DNA of 64,000 nt, from assembly GCA_002224055.1 (NCBI GenBank), contig AZLU01000149.1, positions 1 through 64,000 of the forward strand. Direction: 5' to 3'. This DNA comes from Pezizomycotina sp. ARF18. Its lineage: Eukaryota > Ascomycota. Below the pieces are notes generated by a model. It was not told the origin of the DNA. It was given only the letters and a program-made list of their open reading frames with translations, and searched no databases. Of this stretch, positions 35,909 through 45,533 are shown piece by piece (positions within the stretch are counted from its first letter, which is position 1; every line of letters starts with the position of its first letter). Both the position numbers and the translations under genes were made by a program.

Positions 35909-36840
35909 ATGGTCGTCATAACCAACCTATTCCAAGTCCTTGCATGCCTTTCCTTGCATGCCTTTCGACAATTAGTACCGCCTCACCTATCATAGGCTCA
36001 GCTCCTCCGACTAGCAGTAAGGAGGGTGGGCCACACGCAGGACCCCCAGATAGGAGTGAGTTTTTTGCTCTTCAGTTAGTAGATCCTAGACCTGGCGCAC
36101 AAAGTAGATGGTGAGCAGTTCCCTTTACTTAATTTGTTGTTTCCCTTTTCTTGCAAGAAAAAATAAAAAATATCCTATCTCGGGGAGACCGCGATTATAT
36201 ACCTCAAGCCATACTGATCTCTCTCTTAAGGCTCAACGGTGCATACCTCAGCGTCAGGCCGGACCCTCGAACGGAGCCTAAGGACCCTAAAAAACCAGAG
36301 CCTACAACAGTGAAAGCCTTCCGCCTAGGCCTCCGAGTCTATTATCTGGGACACCCGATTATAAATTTCGTTTGAGAAATGGAGAACTTTGGTACGAACG
36401 CTTGACATACTCCGAACCCGATTCCGAAGGAAGGCAGTATGCTCGGTCGACAGCACTTCGGCTCGCATTCCATGAGAAAGACCCGAGTGGCTTTATGTAC
36501 GGCGATATGGCACAGGCATTATTCGTCCACCGGAATGCTGCGGCCATGTTGTAATCGAGGTAAACCTGCGGCAATCCGGCCCCGGGAAGTCTCAGCTTCA
36601 ATAGTGAAACTATCTTACGAAGGGTGGCGTGGATTACTGGACCACCGACGTCACTCCAGATAAGGGGAGTCCGTTCGCGCCGATGTATTTTGGGCATGTC
36701 CCGGGCGAGAAGTATGCATCGCATACACGTGTTCACCTTAAGAGAACGCCAGAGCCTCAGATTCGGACTCATAGGACCCTTGATCCGATTACTCGGAACC
36801 GGTTCGTCCAAGCCTTATACCACATACTGGCCATGATTAG
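35909..36840 (+). CDS. secreted-family array, copy D
   Basis: Exon 1 starts at 35909 (MVVITNLFQVLACLS) and continues SAPPTSSKEGGPHAGPPDRS, EFFALQLVDPRPGAQSRW to a GTGAGC donor. The intron 36111-36230 ends CTTAAG. The junction codon then reads WLNGAYLSVRPDPRTEPKDP; exon 2 continues DYKFRLRNGELWYERLTYSE, TALRLAFHEKDPSGFMYGDM, ALFVHRNAAAM, GGVDYWTTDVTPDKGSPFAP, MYFGHVPGEKYASHTRVHLK. The signal-peptide region carries a short direct duplication (TTGCATGCCTTTC twice, about 35938-35964). It is the clearest copy for the exon-2 domain, with some frame interruptions. Confidence 0.6.
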
Positions 36841-37249
36841 GATACTTGCAATAGCCTTCTCGAGAGGGTATTTACTATTTTTACGTTTATAAGGGGTATC
36901 TTATAAATGTCAAGCCACAGGGCGGCAGGGCTACTATGTAGTAGAATCATGGGTTTTTAGTTATACAGTTAAGGCTGTTTGCATAATAGGCAATCTTGGG
37001 GGCGTCTCAGCCCTGCCATCTGGATATTTTGCCAATAATACCCACCAAAGCCCGCACTATCATGGGTAAACACGTACTATACATATGCGCTGGTCTACTC
37101 GATTCAGTCTTAAAACCAAACTGAATTGGCTGTTTTACTCATCTCTCCTCTCGCAGTACCACAGCTTCAACCGTTATTTATAATAATCGGATTTCCTCTA
37201 ATTTCCTTTAATATAGTTGAATTACCAGATTACGTCTCATCCTGACGTA

Positions 37250-37919
37250 CAGTCAGTTGACATAATTGTTGGACACTTACCTAAAACGGCAATTTCTTCA
37301 AGTTCTACAATATCTTAAATCATCGATAACTCACTCAATTATTATCCGATTTTTATAAAATTGAAATTTACGTTTATTATATATATAATAAATACTAAAA
37401 CTTTATAAATTTTATCAAATATTAAATTTTATATTATTTTTTAAAATTTTATATATAAAAAAATTTATATTATTTTTAAACTTATATTATAACGTCAATA
37501 TTTAATAAAAACTTATAAAATTAAAATATATTATAGATTATATATTAATCTAGCACATATTTAAATTTTAAAAAGATTCGTCATAAATTAAGCTATATAT
37601 ATTATTTTAAATTTTAACTAGTTTAAAAATCGCACGATTTTCGTGTAATTTCGCGTATTTTACATATAAAAGTGCGTGAAGTACGTGTTTTTAAAAATAT
37701 ATAAAATATTAAATATTATCACGTCATAAACTTTTAACGGATTTTTCTAAAATTTTAATATGTATTAGTTTACGATATATATTATAACATATTTAAGTTT
37801 TAGCTAATTTTATCTAGTCGTTGTTGCGTTATTATTGATTGAAAAAGTGTAAAATCATACTTTTGTATGGGAAAACTGCCGTTTTAGGAAAGTGTCCCAA
37901 CAATTATGTCAACTGACTG
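37250..37919. mobile_element. foldback MITE, copy 2 (inverted)
   Basis: Same family as 4174-4841, in the opposite orientation. TA dinucleotides at 37248-37249 and 37920-37921 flank inverted ends beginning CAGTCAGTTGACATAATTGT; about 48 bp pair with few differences. Its length, 670 bp, matches copy 1 (668 bp). The interior is AT-rich, has no ORF, and has an internal palindrome centred near 37660. It sits between copies D and E of the secreted-protein array. Confidence 0.88.
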
Positions 37920-37977
37920 TATATACCTAACAGCCCTCAGCCAGTTTTCATGTCACCTATGAAACTGATAAGTCAAT

Positions 37978-38781
37978 ATGGTCATCATGATTAACCTCTT
38001 TCGAGTTTCGCCTCCCTTTCACCACTCTGTATCGCCTCTGCGCTAGTCGGGTCGACTCCGAGGCCTCCAGCCGGCGCCCCCGGTGAAGGCTCGGAAGCGC
38101 CAATTAGGGGGGAATATTTCGCTCTACAAGCTGTAACTTAGGGTAGGTTAAGAGACCATAGCAGAATGTGAGCAGTTCCCCAAAAAGCCCTCTTTAACCC
38201 TCTTTAACTGATACATATTTTCACCGATGAAAAAGAATCGACGGTGCCTACCTTACCGTCCGTCCCGATCCTAACCAATCTAACGTATAATTTCTATGCG
38301 TCCGAGATCATCCTCCCGGCCGCCCAAAAGTGCCAGACTACAAGTTCCGCCCACAAACCGGCGAGCTATGGTACGAGCGTACGACGACCTCTGTTACGTC
38401 GATCGCCCTCCGCCTCGCGTCCGATATGGAAGACCCCGGGCGGTACGGCAACTCGGTAGCGTATTTTATCCGCCGGTAGAATTATTCTAGGTGGGACGCC
38501 ACATACGACACCTACTATGATATTTGGTCGTCCTCCGGGAATCCCTGCAACGGGAAGTCTAGAGTTTAACAAGAAGCAGTACCTGACTAAAGAGGTATTT
38601 GGAATTAGAGTACGAACGGCGGAAAATCTTACCCGTTTGTTTGGTGGGGTAAGAAGGAGGACGTGGGGCTGCAAGTTCTATTAGGATTCGTCTTAAAAAG
38701 ATACCACGGGTTGAAAGAGATGAGCATATGGTGAATCGGCTCCTTGATGAAGGGTTTGGGCAATCACTCAGTCATGGGTAG
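37978..38781 (+). CDS. secreted-family array, copy E
   Basis: Exon 1 starts at 37978 (MVIMINLFRV) and, after one shift, reads ASLSPLCIASALVGSTPRPP, then GEGSEAPIRGEYFALQAVT. A GTGAGC donor at 38168 and an AAAG acceptor near 38235 fit an intron of about 68 nt. Exon 2 reads IDGAYLTVRPDPNQS, VPDYKFRPQTGELWYERTTT, TSIALRLASDMEDPGRYGNS, VAYFI, GRPPGIPATGSLEFNKKQYL, STNGGKSYPFVWWGKKEDV and a tail IRLKKIPRVERDEHMVNRLL with TAG at 38779. Several frame interruptions. The MITE just upstream lies within its promoter region. Confidence 0.58.
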
Positions 38782-39636
38782 GGGTTCTTTCGGTGGATTT
38801 TCCTTCCAGGTGCTGTAAACGTCTCTGTATTTAATTATTGGTAGATCATCTCGAACGGGGTTATCATCTAGTTTTAGGCATCCGGGATGTCCTGGTGGAG
38901 AAAAATACATACCTATATCATTTAATGACCGATGTTGCGAAGCCACTCAAGGTACACGATAGATACCCCTCGGGATCTTATTCGGTGATTATGTTAATGG
39001 AAGATCGTACGAACAAAAGCTAGTAGCATAACGAGATCAGGGTACAGACCTGGCCCATATCTAAGCTGGAATATCGGTAAACCCGCGTTATGTCCGCCCG
39101 TTAGAGTACCATGAAGTGAATTGAAACTCTAGAAGGATATATGCTGGCAAAATGCGGATCCAAGATCTAGGTTACAGTCAATATCCTCATATCATCCTTG
39201 GTCGGTATCGAGGATCCATGGTATAAGAGAGACAAAACTTACACAACGACCCCCACCCCCCTCCCCTCCCCCTCCCGCTTGATCTTTTTCATAATGTTGG
39301 TTGAGCATCGAGAACAGCTAACTTACCGATGTCGTGGTAAGGATACGTACTCGTCGATGTCTAACGCGGGTAAGCTAAGCTGCGATAATTACAAAATCGA
39401 CTTTATATCCGGCCAGCGTCGATTGACTCTAATCATAATTATAAGGCGGAAGCTCCGTAATTTCGTCAAATATTTACCCTCGCTGCCTTCTAGAAGCTCC
39501 AGAAGGATATTCCTTGAACTTTTGTGGAACTGTATTAATATATTACAGGCTAATATATTAATATCCTCCAGCCATAGCGGCGTGACGATGGATATATGAT
39601 GTTCATTTCGGCGTAAAATAAAATATTCGCCCGAGA

Positions 39637-39668
<32 letters not shown>

Positions 39669-39968
39669 AAAGACGCGGCGTTAGCGATTTAGGCTATTTC
39701 TGGCCCCCTTCCCCGCAATTTCCGGGCTTTCCCCACCGATCATCACCGTATCCGGGCAAACCCCCCGATAAAAAAAAAGTGCGATGGTAATATTACATCA
39801 TCGCCACCCCCCCGTACACCACCCAAATATCTAACACCTTCCCTTGGTCAAATTACCACTCATCCTTTTCAATAACCCATTCCATTAACATTCAATCACT
39901 CCTAAACGAAAGGATAATCACCGAATCATCCAACCTAAACACACACCCATCAACAATTTCCTCTCAAG
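38782..39968. other. intergenic after the array
   Basis: No supported gene; the 133-codon plus frame at 39198-39599 has no domain. It contains a broken A tract (39636-39671). The last 250 bp are CA/CT-rich (CACCCCCCCGTACACC-like, ACACACCCATC) and serve as leader of the next gene. Confidence 0.45.
39636..39671. repeat. poly(A) tract with one G
   Basis: Twenty A, one G, fifteen A. Confidence 0.95.
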
Positions 39969-41261
39969 ATGGTCCTCGGACTATCCCTCTCCTCCAAGCC
40001 GGGCGGGAAGTTCGCGGCCCCGCAGTTCCCGCTCAACCTCCTGAAACCGCCCATCACCGGTCTATCCTCGTCCGTCCATCGGTACCTCCTTCGCTTTCCA
40101 CGTCGGTGCCGTAACCACCGGATGGGGCCTCGCGTGGGCTACGGACCGTACCGACGTCGCGGACCTCTGGTTCGCCCTAGCCGTCGCTGAAAACTCCTGG
40201 GTTCATGCTGTCGGGTTGAAGATGTACGAGGGCATGGGATTTACGGACGCGATGGGTAGTTTGAGTTACAGGGAGAAGTTACTTGTGAGTATTTATAGCC
40301 TTTGTGTTGAAGTAACGAGGGATGCATCGGGGGATTTCAGTGCTGATGAAGGTTTTATTTGGGGATAGTTGATTATGACGACGACCTGGGGCCTCCGCTT
40401 GACGGCGAGTATGATCTACCAAGCCGTCAACCGCGGCGAGGATCTGAAGTACAGGCAGCTCCGCAAGGAAAAGGCCGCTGAGAAGAAGCATGGTGGTAGG
40501 GCATTCCCTTCTCCATATCTGCCCCTCCCGAAACATGTTCTCGACTTTTTCAGGTGCGTTACATACTAAATCCTTCCTTCCACCTCATAGGTTATGGACG
40601 TACCCCAACATCTTCCTCCAATACGCCGTCCAGCAAACCCTCGTCAGCCTCCCCATAACGCTCGCCTTCTACACCACAGCCTCGCACGTAATCCGCACAG
40701 ACTCCTTCCCGCAATCCGAACGCGACATCCCCGCCTCCATCGCCGTATTCCTCTTCACCGCCGGCTTCCTCCTCGAAATGCTCGCGGACGTCCAGCGTAC
40801 CTCTAAGACTACGGGCGTATACTCCCTCGTCCGCCTCCCCGGATCACTCGGCGACACGCTCTGCCACATGGCGTTCTATATCCTCGGCGTGCAACAACCC
40901 GTCTTCTATACCCTGACTCCCCCGACCAGCGAGCACGCGCAAGCTGGATACCACTGGAGCAGGATGCTCTGGTGTATTGTTGGCCCGCTTAGTAACTATT
41001 TGTACTTGAGGGGCGTGGAGAGGAATGAGTACAGGGAGAAAGCGAGGGCTGACAGGGCGGGCAAATCGGCCGCGAGGGGTGTGGAGGATACGGTCGATGT
41101 GAGCTTTGCGGACGAGGAGAGGGTTAGGGGAGCTGGAGAGGCTTACGGGGAAGAATGCGGTTTGGCCGCAGGTTAAGGAGATTACGGGGAATAAGTGGTT
41201 CGCGATTATCGCGGGGGCGGGAGTCGCGGGGGCTGGGTTGGAGTGGTGGTTCAGGCCGTGA
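39969..41261 (+). CDS. DUF1295 / steroid 5-alpha-reductase-like membrane protein
   Basis: The start at 39969 gives MVLGLSLSSKPGGKFAAPQF; after a one-base shift come GTSFAFHVGAVTTGWGLAWA and TDVADLWFALAVAENSWVHA. Intron 1 is 40285-40368 (GTGAGT...ATAG). Exon 2 reads MTTTWGLRLTASMIYQAVNR and EDLKYRQLRKEKAAEKKHG; intron 2 ends CATAG at 40590. Exon 3 reads WTYPNIFLQYAVQQTLVSLP, ASIAVFLFTAGFLLEMLADV, VYSLVRLPGSLGDTLCHMAF, MLWCIVGPLSNYLYLRGVER. The WGLRL, E..AD.Q, VRLPGSLGD and GPLSNYLYLR blocks match the DUF1295 family of multi-helix NAD(P)H-dependent reductase-like proteins. A last shift near 41135 gives a tail with a final helix (WFAIIAGAGVAGAGLEWWF) and TGA at 41259. Likely an ER membrane enzyme; substrate unknown. 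Confidence 0.72.
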
Positions 41262-41630
41262 AACGAATCAGAGGAAAAAGTGCTCCGCATTGGTTTTTGA
41301 TCGTATTATATCATTCGATATTGTTTTCTTTTTCACTTTCATCATCTACTGGTTCACGAGATGGCAATTGCACCAGAAAGGGGCTCAAAACTGCAATAAA
41401 ATAAGTTAAAATTGAAGCATTACAGTGAGGTCTAGGAATTCCCATTAAATAAATTTTTTCCCCAATATATCATACGATATCCAATCTTGCATCTGCATGC
41501 TACCATTAAGCCTCAGATGGGGATATCTTTGGTGGAGTTTCTCTTATTTTTCTTTTTTGTATGCGTGAAGCTATATCCGGCAACAAGATCCAGCCTGCCC
41601 TGAAAAAAAATCCGGCGTGCCGGATAAAAT
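41262..41630. other. intergenic
   Basis: Probably the 3' end of the DUF1295 gene followed by upstream DNA of the next gene; no ORF supported. A short inverted pair, ATCCGGC / GCCGGAT, flanks 41575-41625. Confidence 0.4.
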
Positions 41631-41675
41631 TGACGTCACGATTAACACCACCAAAAAAGAGAAGCCTTTAAAAAC
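41631..41675 (+). promoter_or_regulatory. CRE and TATA-like promoter
   Basis: A perfect TGACGTCA at 41631-41638 is followed by a TATA-like TTTAAAAA at 41667-41674, 127 nt before the ATG. The leader is CA/CT-rich. Same arrangement as before the gene at 11337, suggesting shared Atf1-type bZIP control. Confidence 0.6.
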
Positions 41676-41801
41676 TTGAATCGCTCCTCCAGAAAATACA
41701 ACAACCAACCTTCACCCACGCATCCTTTAATCACCAACAGCTCTTCCATTTACAGCAATCCCAATTGCCCTCAATCGTTTATAACCTCTCAAGTAGCAAT
41801 C

Positions 41802-42631
41802 ATGACGGACGCTATGTACGGTATGTATCTCTCTCTCTACTGTCCTCTCTTGGTTCTGGGGAAAAGCTAACGCGAAGTGTTCTGTTCGCAGCTTACAGCT
41901 TCGGTACGTGAAAAACACGGGCCCGCTTTTTCTACCATAACTCTCCTCATTGAGGCACTACTAACGATGGATCGACGTCTCGACACAGGAACGGGAGGAT
42001 GGCTTGTCCTGCACTCCATCCCCTCATCCTCTCGCCGGAGACCTACCTCTCCGTCGCCCGCGGTGATCCCGCCGCCGAATCTTCGCGTTCGTTACCCCTC
42101 TCCTTAACCTCCCTTCTCCTCCCTCCCCCCCCCCCCCCCCATTCTACCTTCATCACTCCACTAAAAAATTCTCAAGTCTAAATCCACCCTTCTAACATCT
42201 CTCGTAGTCGTCGAACAATACCTCGCCCGATCCCTCGCTTCACCCTAATCCCTATCGGCCTCCTCACGATCCTCCTAACGGGATCCATGTCGCTAACCTC
42301 CTCCTTCGCCGACGCCCACCGCTCCCGGCACGCGCGTAATTGGAAGATCCAGTCGCGCCGTACGCCATACCGACATGTTCTTCACCACAGTTTTCCACGC
42401 TGCTGCTGCGGTGTTTTGTTACGTGCTGTGGGTGCGGTAGAGGGGAACGGGGCGTTTTTGGGGTTTAATTGTATGGTTGCGAGCGTGCTGGCGGGGACGG
42501 GGTTGCTTAGTTGGCTTATGGCGATTACGGGGGCGAACAGGGATGTTGCGGAGAAGGTTGGGTTGAGCCGCTTGTGGGGGATGGGAGCGGGGAGGGGAAG
42601 AAGGAGGCGTAGGTGGGGGATGTGGATGTAA
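41802..42631 (+). CDS. small four-helix fungal membrane protein
   Basis: Exon 1 is only 19 nt (41802-41820, MTDAMY+). Intron 1 is 41821-41891 (GTATGT, CTAAC branch, GCAG). Exon 2 is a 12-nt microexon (41892-41903), intron 2 is 41904-41988, and together they give MTDAMYAYSFGTGGWLVLHS. The rest, after one-base shifts, reads IPLILSPETYLSVARGDPAA, VVEQYLARSLA, LIPIGLLTILLTGSMSLTSS, MFFTTVFHAAAAVFCYVLWV and NGAFLGFNCMVASVLAGTGL, with LLSWLMAITGANRD near the end. This matches the plan of a widespread small fungal membrane protein with four hydrophobic segments (PLI..P..YL.R..ALTLL..G; FHAAAAFYCYT; GF..G..G..L) of unknown function. A C16 tract lies in a third intron. Two breaks fit loss of one base from C5 and T3 runs. 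Confidence 0.72.
42125..42140. repeat. poly(C) tract, 16 nt, in an intron
   Basis: Run of C in a CT-rich intron of the four-helix membrane protein gene. Confidence 0.9.
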
Positions 42632-43101
42632 TAAGGAAATGCTTTGGGGAGGTGGGGAAAGGAATAAAAGAAGGGTTGCTTTGGGTGGGAAGGGGGGAAC
42701 AAAATATCATTGAAAAATAATTATACGAACGATGACAGGAGGAAGCTCTTATATAGTGGTTTTCTGCCTTTCGATTAAATAAAGCAATTCAAGTTTAGTT
42801 TTTTCAAACAGGTCGAAGCCAGGAAATAATATCAGATAAATGGGGGAAATTGGTCCCCTTGATATAGGACTATGTTTTCCGTTTTATCAGTTGAGCCGGA
42901 GAGATAATGCCACGCATGATGCCGCCGCTGGATATATATTATGCAGCTTCGAAAACTCCTCTCTCGACAAGAAATCGATTCTTTAGTGGAAGCCATAGCT
43001 CTAGACTCGAAAGATGTCGGATATCCGTATCAAAATTTCGTTTTTATTGCATGTTAACCAAATTCTCGATTACCTCAATCCAAGCTCCTCAGCGTCCATT
43101 T
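42632..43101. other. intergenic between converging genes
   Basis: Holds the 3' ends of the plus-strand gene before it and the minus-strand gene after it. No ORF supported. Confidence 0.4.
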
Positions 43102-43830
43102 TTAATTCTTACAAACATTCGCAAAACTGCACAACACACCCTTCACTCCTCCCACAGTTCCCTTCAAGTTTCCCTTCCCCTTCTTCTTTCTCCCACCCCC
43201 CTCGTCCTCGTCATCAGAATCATCGTCCGACATACCGCTCTCCGAAGTCGAATCAAGGTTCAATATTCCGTCGGGCAAATACCCTGCGCAATTCCCGCGC
43301 GCCCGCCGAGGTGCACGAGGCAGCGGTAGAACATGTCCGGGTTTTCGTGGGGAGTCTGTGCTTCGCAGTGCCGGACCCATTCGATGGTGTAGTTTCCGGG
43401 GAGGGGGGATTCGTGACATTGGTAGCTGGGGTGGGGGAGGTTTGTTAGTTTGGGTGGGGTTGGGGAGAACGATAATGGGGGAGATGAGATACAGAAGGCT
43501 TTGGGGAAGACGAGATCAAGGGGTTGAGGAAAGAGGAGGGCGGAGAGTAGAGGGTTTCTCCTACACGTTCGCGGGATCCCGGCGGTCGTATTTGCGCATC
43601 CACCTGGGGAAGTCTTCGGGTTTTAGGTGGTGGTTGCAGTAGAATTTACCTGCAGCCGTTGTTGTGGTATGAGTTAACAAAAAAAAAAATTTGTTATTCG
43701 TTTTTTTTTTAGCGGTTACATACCTAGTTCACAATGTCCATCGACGAATTGCGGCCATCTCGCTGCTGAGTAGTCGACGAGTGGAGTAGTAGTAAGAGGG
43801 ATGATGACAGCGGCATGAACATGGTTCAGA
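43102..43830 (-). CDS. small cysteine-rich protein, probably secreted
   Basis: The first visible exon ends ARWPQFVDGHCELG at a GTATGT donor (about 43733). After an AT-rich intron the next exon reads KFYCNHHLKPEDFPRWMRKY DRRDPANV (two pieces), then a GTAGGAG donor. The third exon, from a CCCCAG acceptor near 43440, reads YQCHESPLPGNYTIEWVRHC, EAQTPHENPDMFYRCLVHLG and, after one shift, NCAGYLPDGILNLDSTSESG MSDDDSDDEDEGG (two pieces). Six cysteines (GHC, FYC, YQC, RHC, YRC, NC) could form three disulfides or a zinc site. The acidic tail is unusual for a secreted protein. The true start is not certain: the frame before ARWPQ is hydrophobic (AAVIIPLTTTPLVDYS). No family recognised. Confidence 0.55.
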
Positions 43831-45446
43831 TGATATATCTTAGGGAACGGAAGGATGAAGGATTTGCAAAAAAAAAAAAACTTGTTCCTGGTTATATAAG
43901 ACAAAACAACGATCCCGAGCCAGTGTCTTTATACCTCGAAGAGACACATTATTATCACTGGGATTTGTTTAGCTTTTCGCATTTTTAATAGGATTGATTA
44001 ATCGTCATTATTATTTGCAATATTATTTTTTAGATAGAGCATATTTGAGCCGTTTGGTTTATATATAACGCGCATATAATCGCTTGGATATATCTTGGAA
44101 GAACCTTCCTCCGTAAACTAGCTTCCGTTTTTCTTCATAAAGCTATCGTATCGTGCACGATAAGAAAAAGTGATAATTTAGCAGGATAAACCTCGTTTAT
44201 AGGTTCCACAAAAAGCTTAGTCCTACTTGCCGAGTGCTTTGGACAGTCATGCAATGCAGGACGCATTGTTCGAGGAAAAAGAATAAATTTCCTTCTACCC
44301 TCAGCGAAAATATTGATACCCAGCTGGGAAGGGTTTCAGCTATGCTTTGAGATGGGTAGATATAGGCCATTGTCGTATAAATGAAACATGCCATCCTGGG
44401 TATAACATGTAGGCTCAGTATGTTTAACCCCGACCGAAGTTAGACCCTTATCCTACTTATGACAATCCGCATGACGTTCATGCTCCATATCCAGTCGTTT
44501 TTTGCTCGCAGGTTTTTAAGTTGTATGCCTTCCGGGAATCTGCCGTAGATTTACAAGATGTGATCCAGAAGAAGGTTTGTCATACGCGTATAAACCGATA
44601 GCCAGTCTAACGCACTTTGAAGACCTATCTCAACTTTACGGAACCGATACTTCTTTTTAATCGCGATATCACGGTGCTGTAATCCCTTAGTAAAAGGGCG
44701 GTATCGCCTCTGGTACGCCCGACGAAAAAGTAACAGTCGCTGACTTAAGGCTATTTTTTTTAAAGACTTTCTAGCTCTATCTATAGCAAGTCCAACTACA
44801 TATGGTGCTACTTGAAAACGGATCAAGGAGCGTGGAGGAGCAGAAAACTATGACACAGAAGAACGGAGACCGGTTCGCGCTATACCTATCCTATTAAAGA
44901 CCAGATTAAAGGAAACTAGACAGGAAAGCCACAATAGGGGGTGGGGGTACAGAAGCCTCTTCCAAGGTCGTATAGATGCTCTCGTTTAGATGGAGGGGTC
45001 GACGCCGCAAAAAAGGTAGCAGATTCATCCAAGACAGCCCACTGCCCCCGCCATGAGAACACTTTGTTCTCTTATCCGACAGAGCCCCGGAAGAAGCGAT
45101 CTTCACGCAACATCAAAATATAACCGTATCCATGGATAACGTTCTCGAGGAGTCATAATCACGAAAATCCCAAATCCCTGTGCCTGCGCTCCGAGTGTGG
45201 CAGAATAGCCTTGACAGATTATCGTTGCGATATTCGATCATGAGGACACGGTCGCAACACGAGAAAATTAACAATGCGGGGAAACAGTGCCCGCCGACAG
45301 AACAGCCTCGCAAAAAAAGCGAACCGCAGCCGGGAGCCGCGTAAGTCAGCCGAATTAACAATCCTCCGTCACGGAAAAATAGGCTGGCTCGTCAGGCCAT
45401 TTGAATGTCAAGCAGGGACAATGTGAAGTAAATGTTCAATCTATAT

Positions 45447-45477
<31 letters not shown>

Positions 45478-45533
45478 GGAAAATTAGTACATAGACAAAA
45501 AGGCCAGTTCACCAGGCTCTTCCCGCTTTCTCC
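43831..45533. other. intergenic, no supported gene
   Basis: Open frames of 60-91 codons on the minus strand (44197-44394, 44551-44826, 45113-45361) have no domain or paralogue. A 26-base A tract lies at 45447-45472, about 60 bp before the next start codon. Confidence 0.45.
45447..45472. repeat. poly(A) tract, 26 nt
   Basis: Uninterrupted run of A just upstream of the gene at 45534; may act as a nucleosome-excluding promoter element. Confidence 0.95.

Noticed and set aside
36359-36811. 150-codon minus-strand frame over array copy D
   Set aside because: Antisense shadow of the exon-2 domain of copy D, whose motifs are shared with the other copies on the plus strand.
31985-38781. CRISPR-like or satellite array
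   Set aside because: Units are 1.3-2 kb, diverged, and coding with introns; they are tandem gene copies, not short direct repeats.
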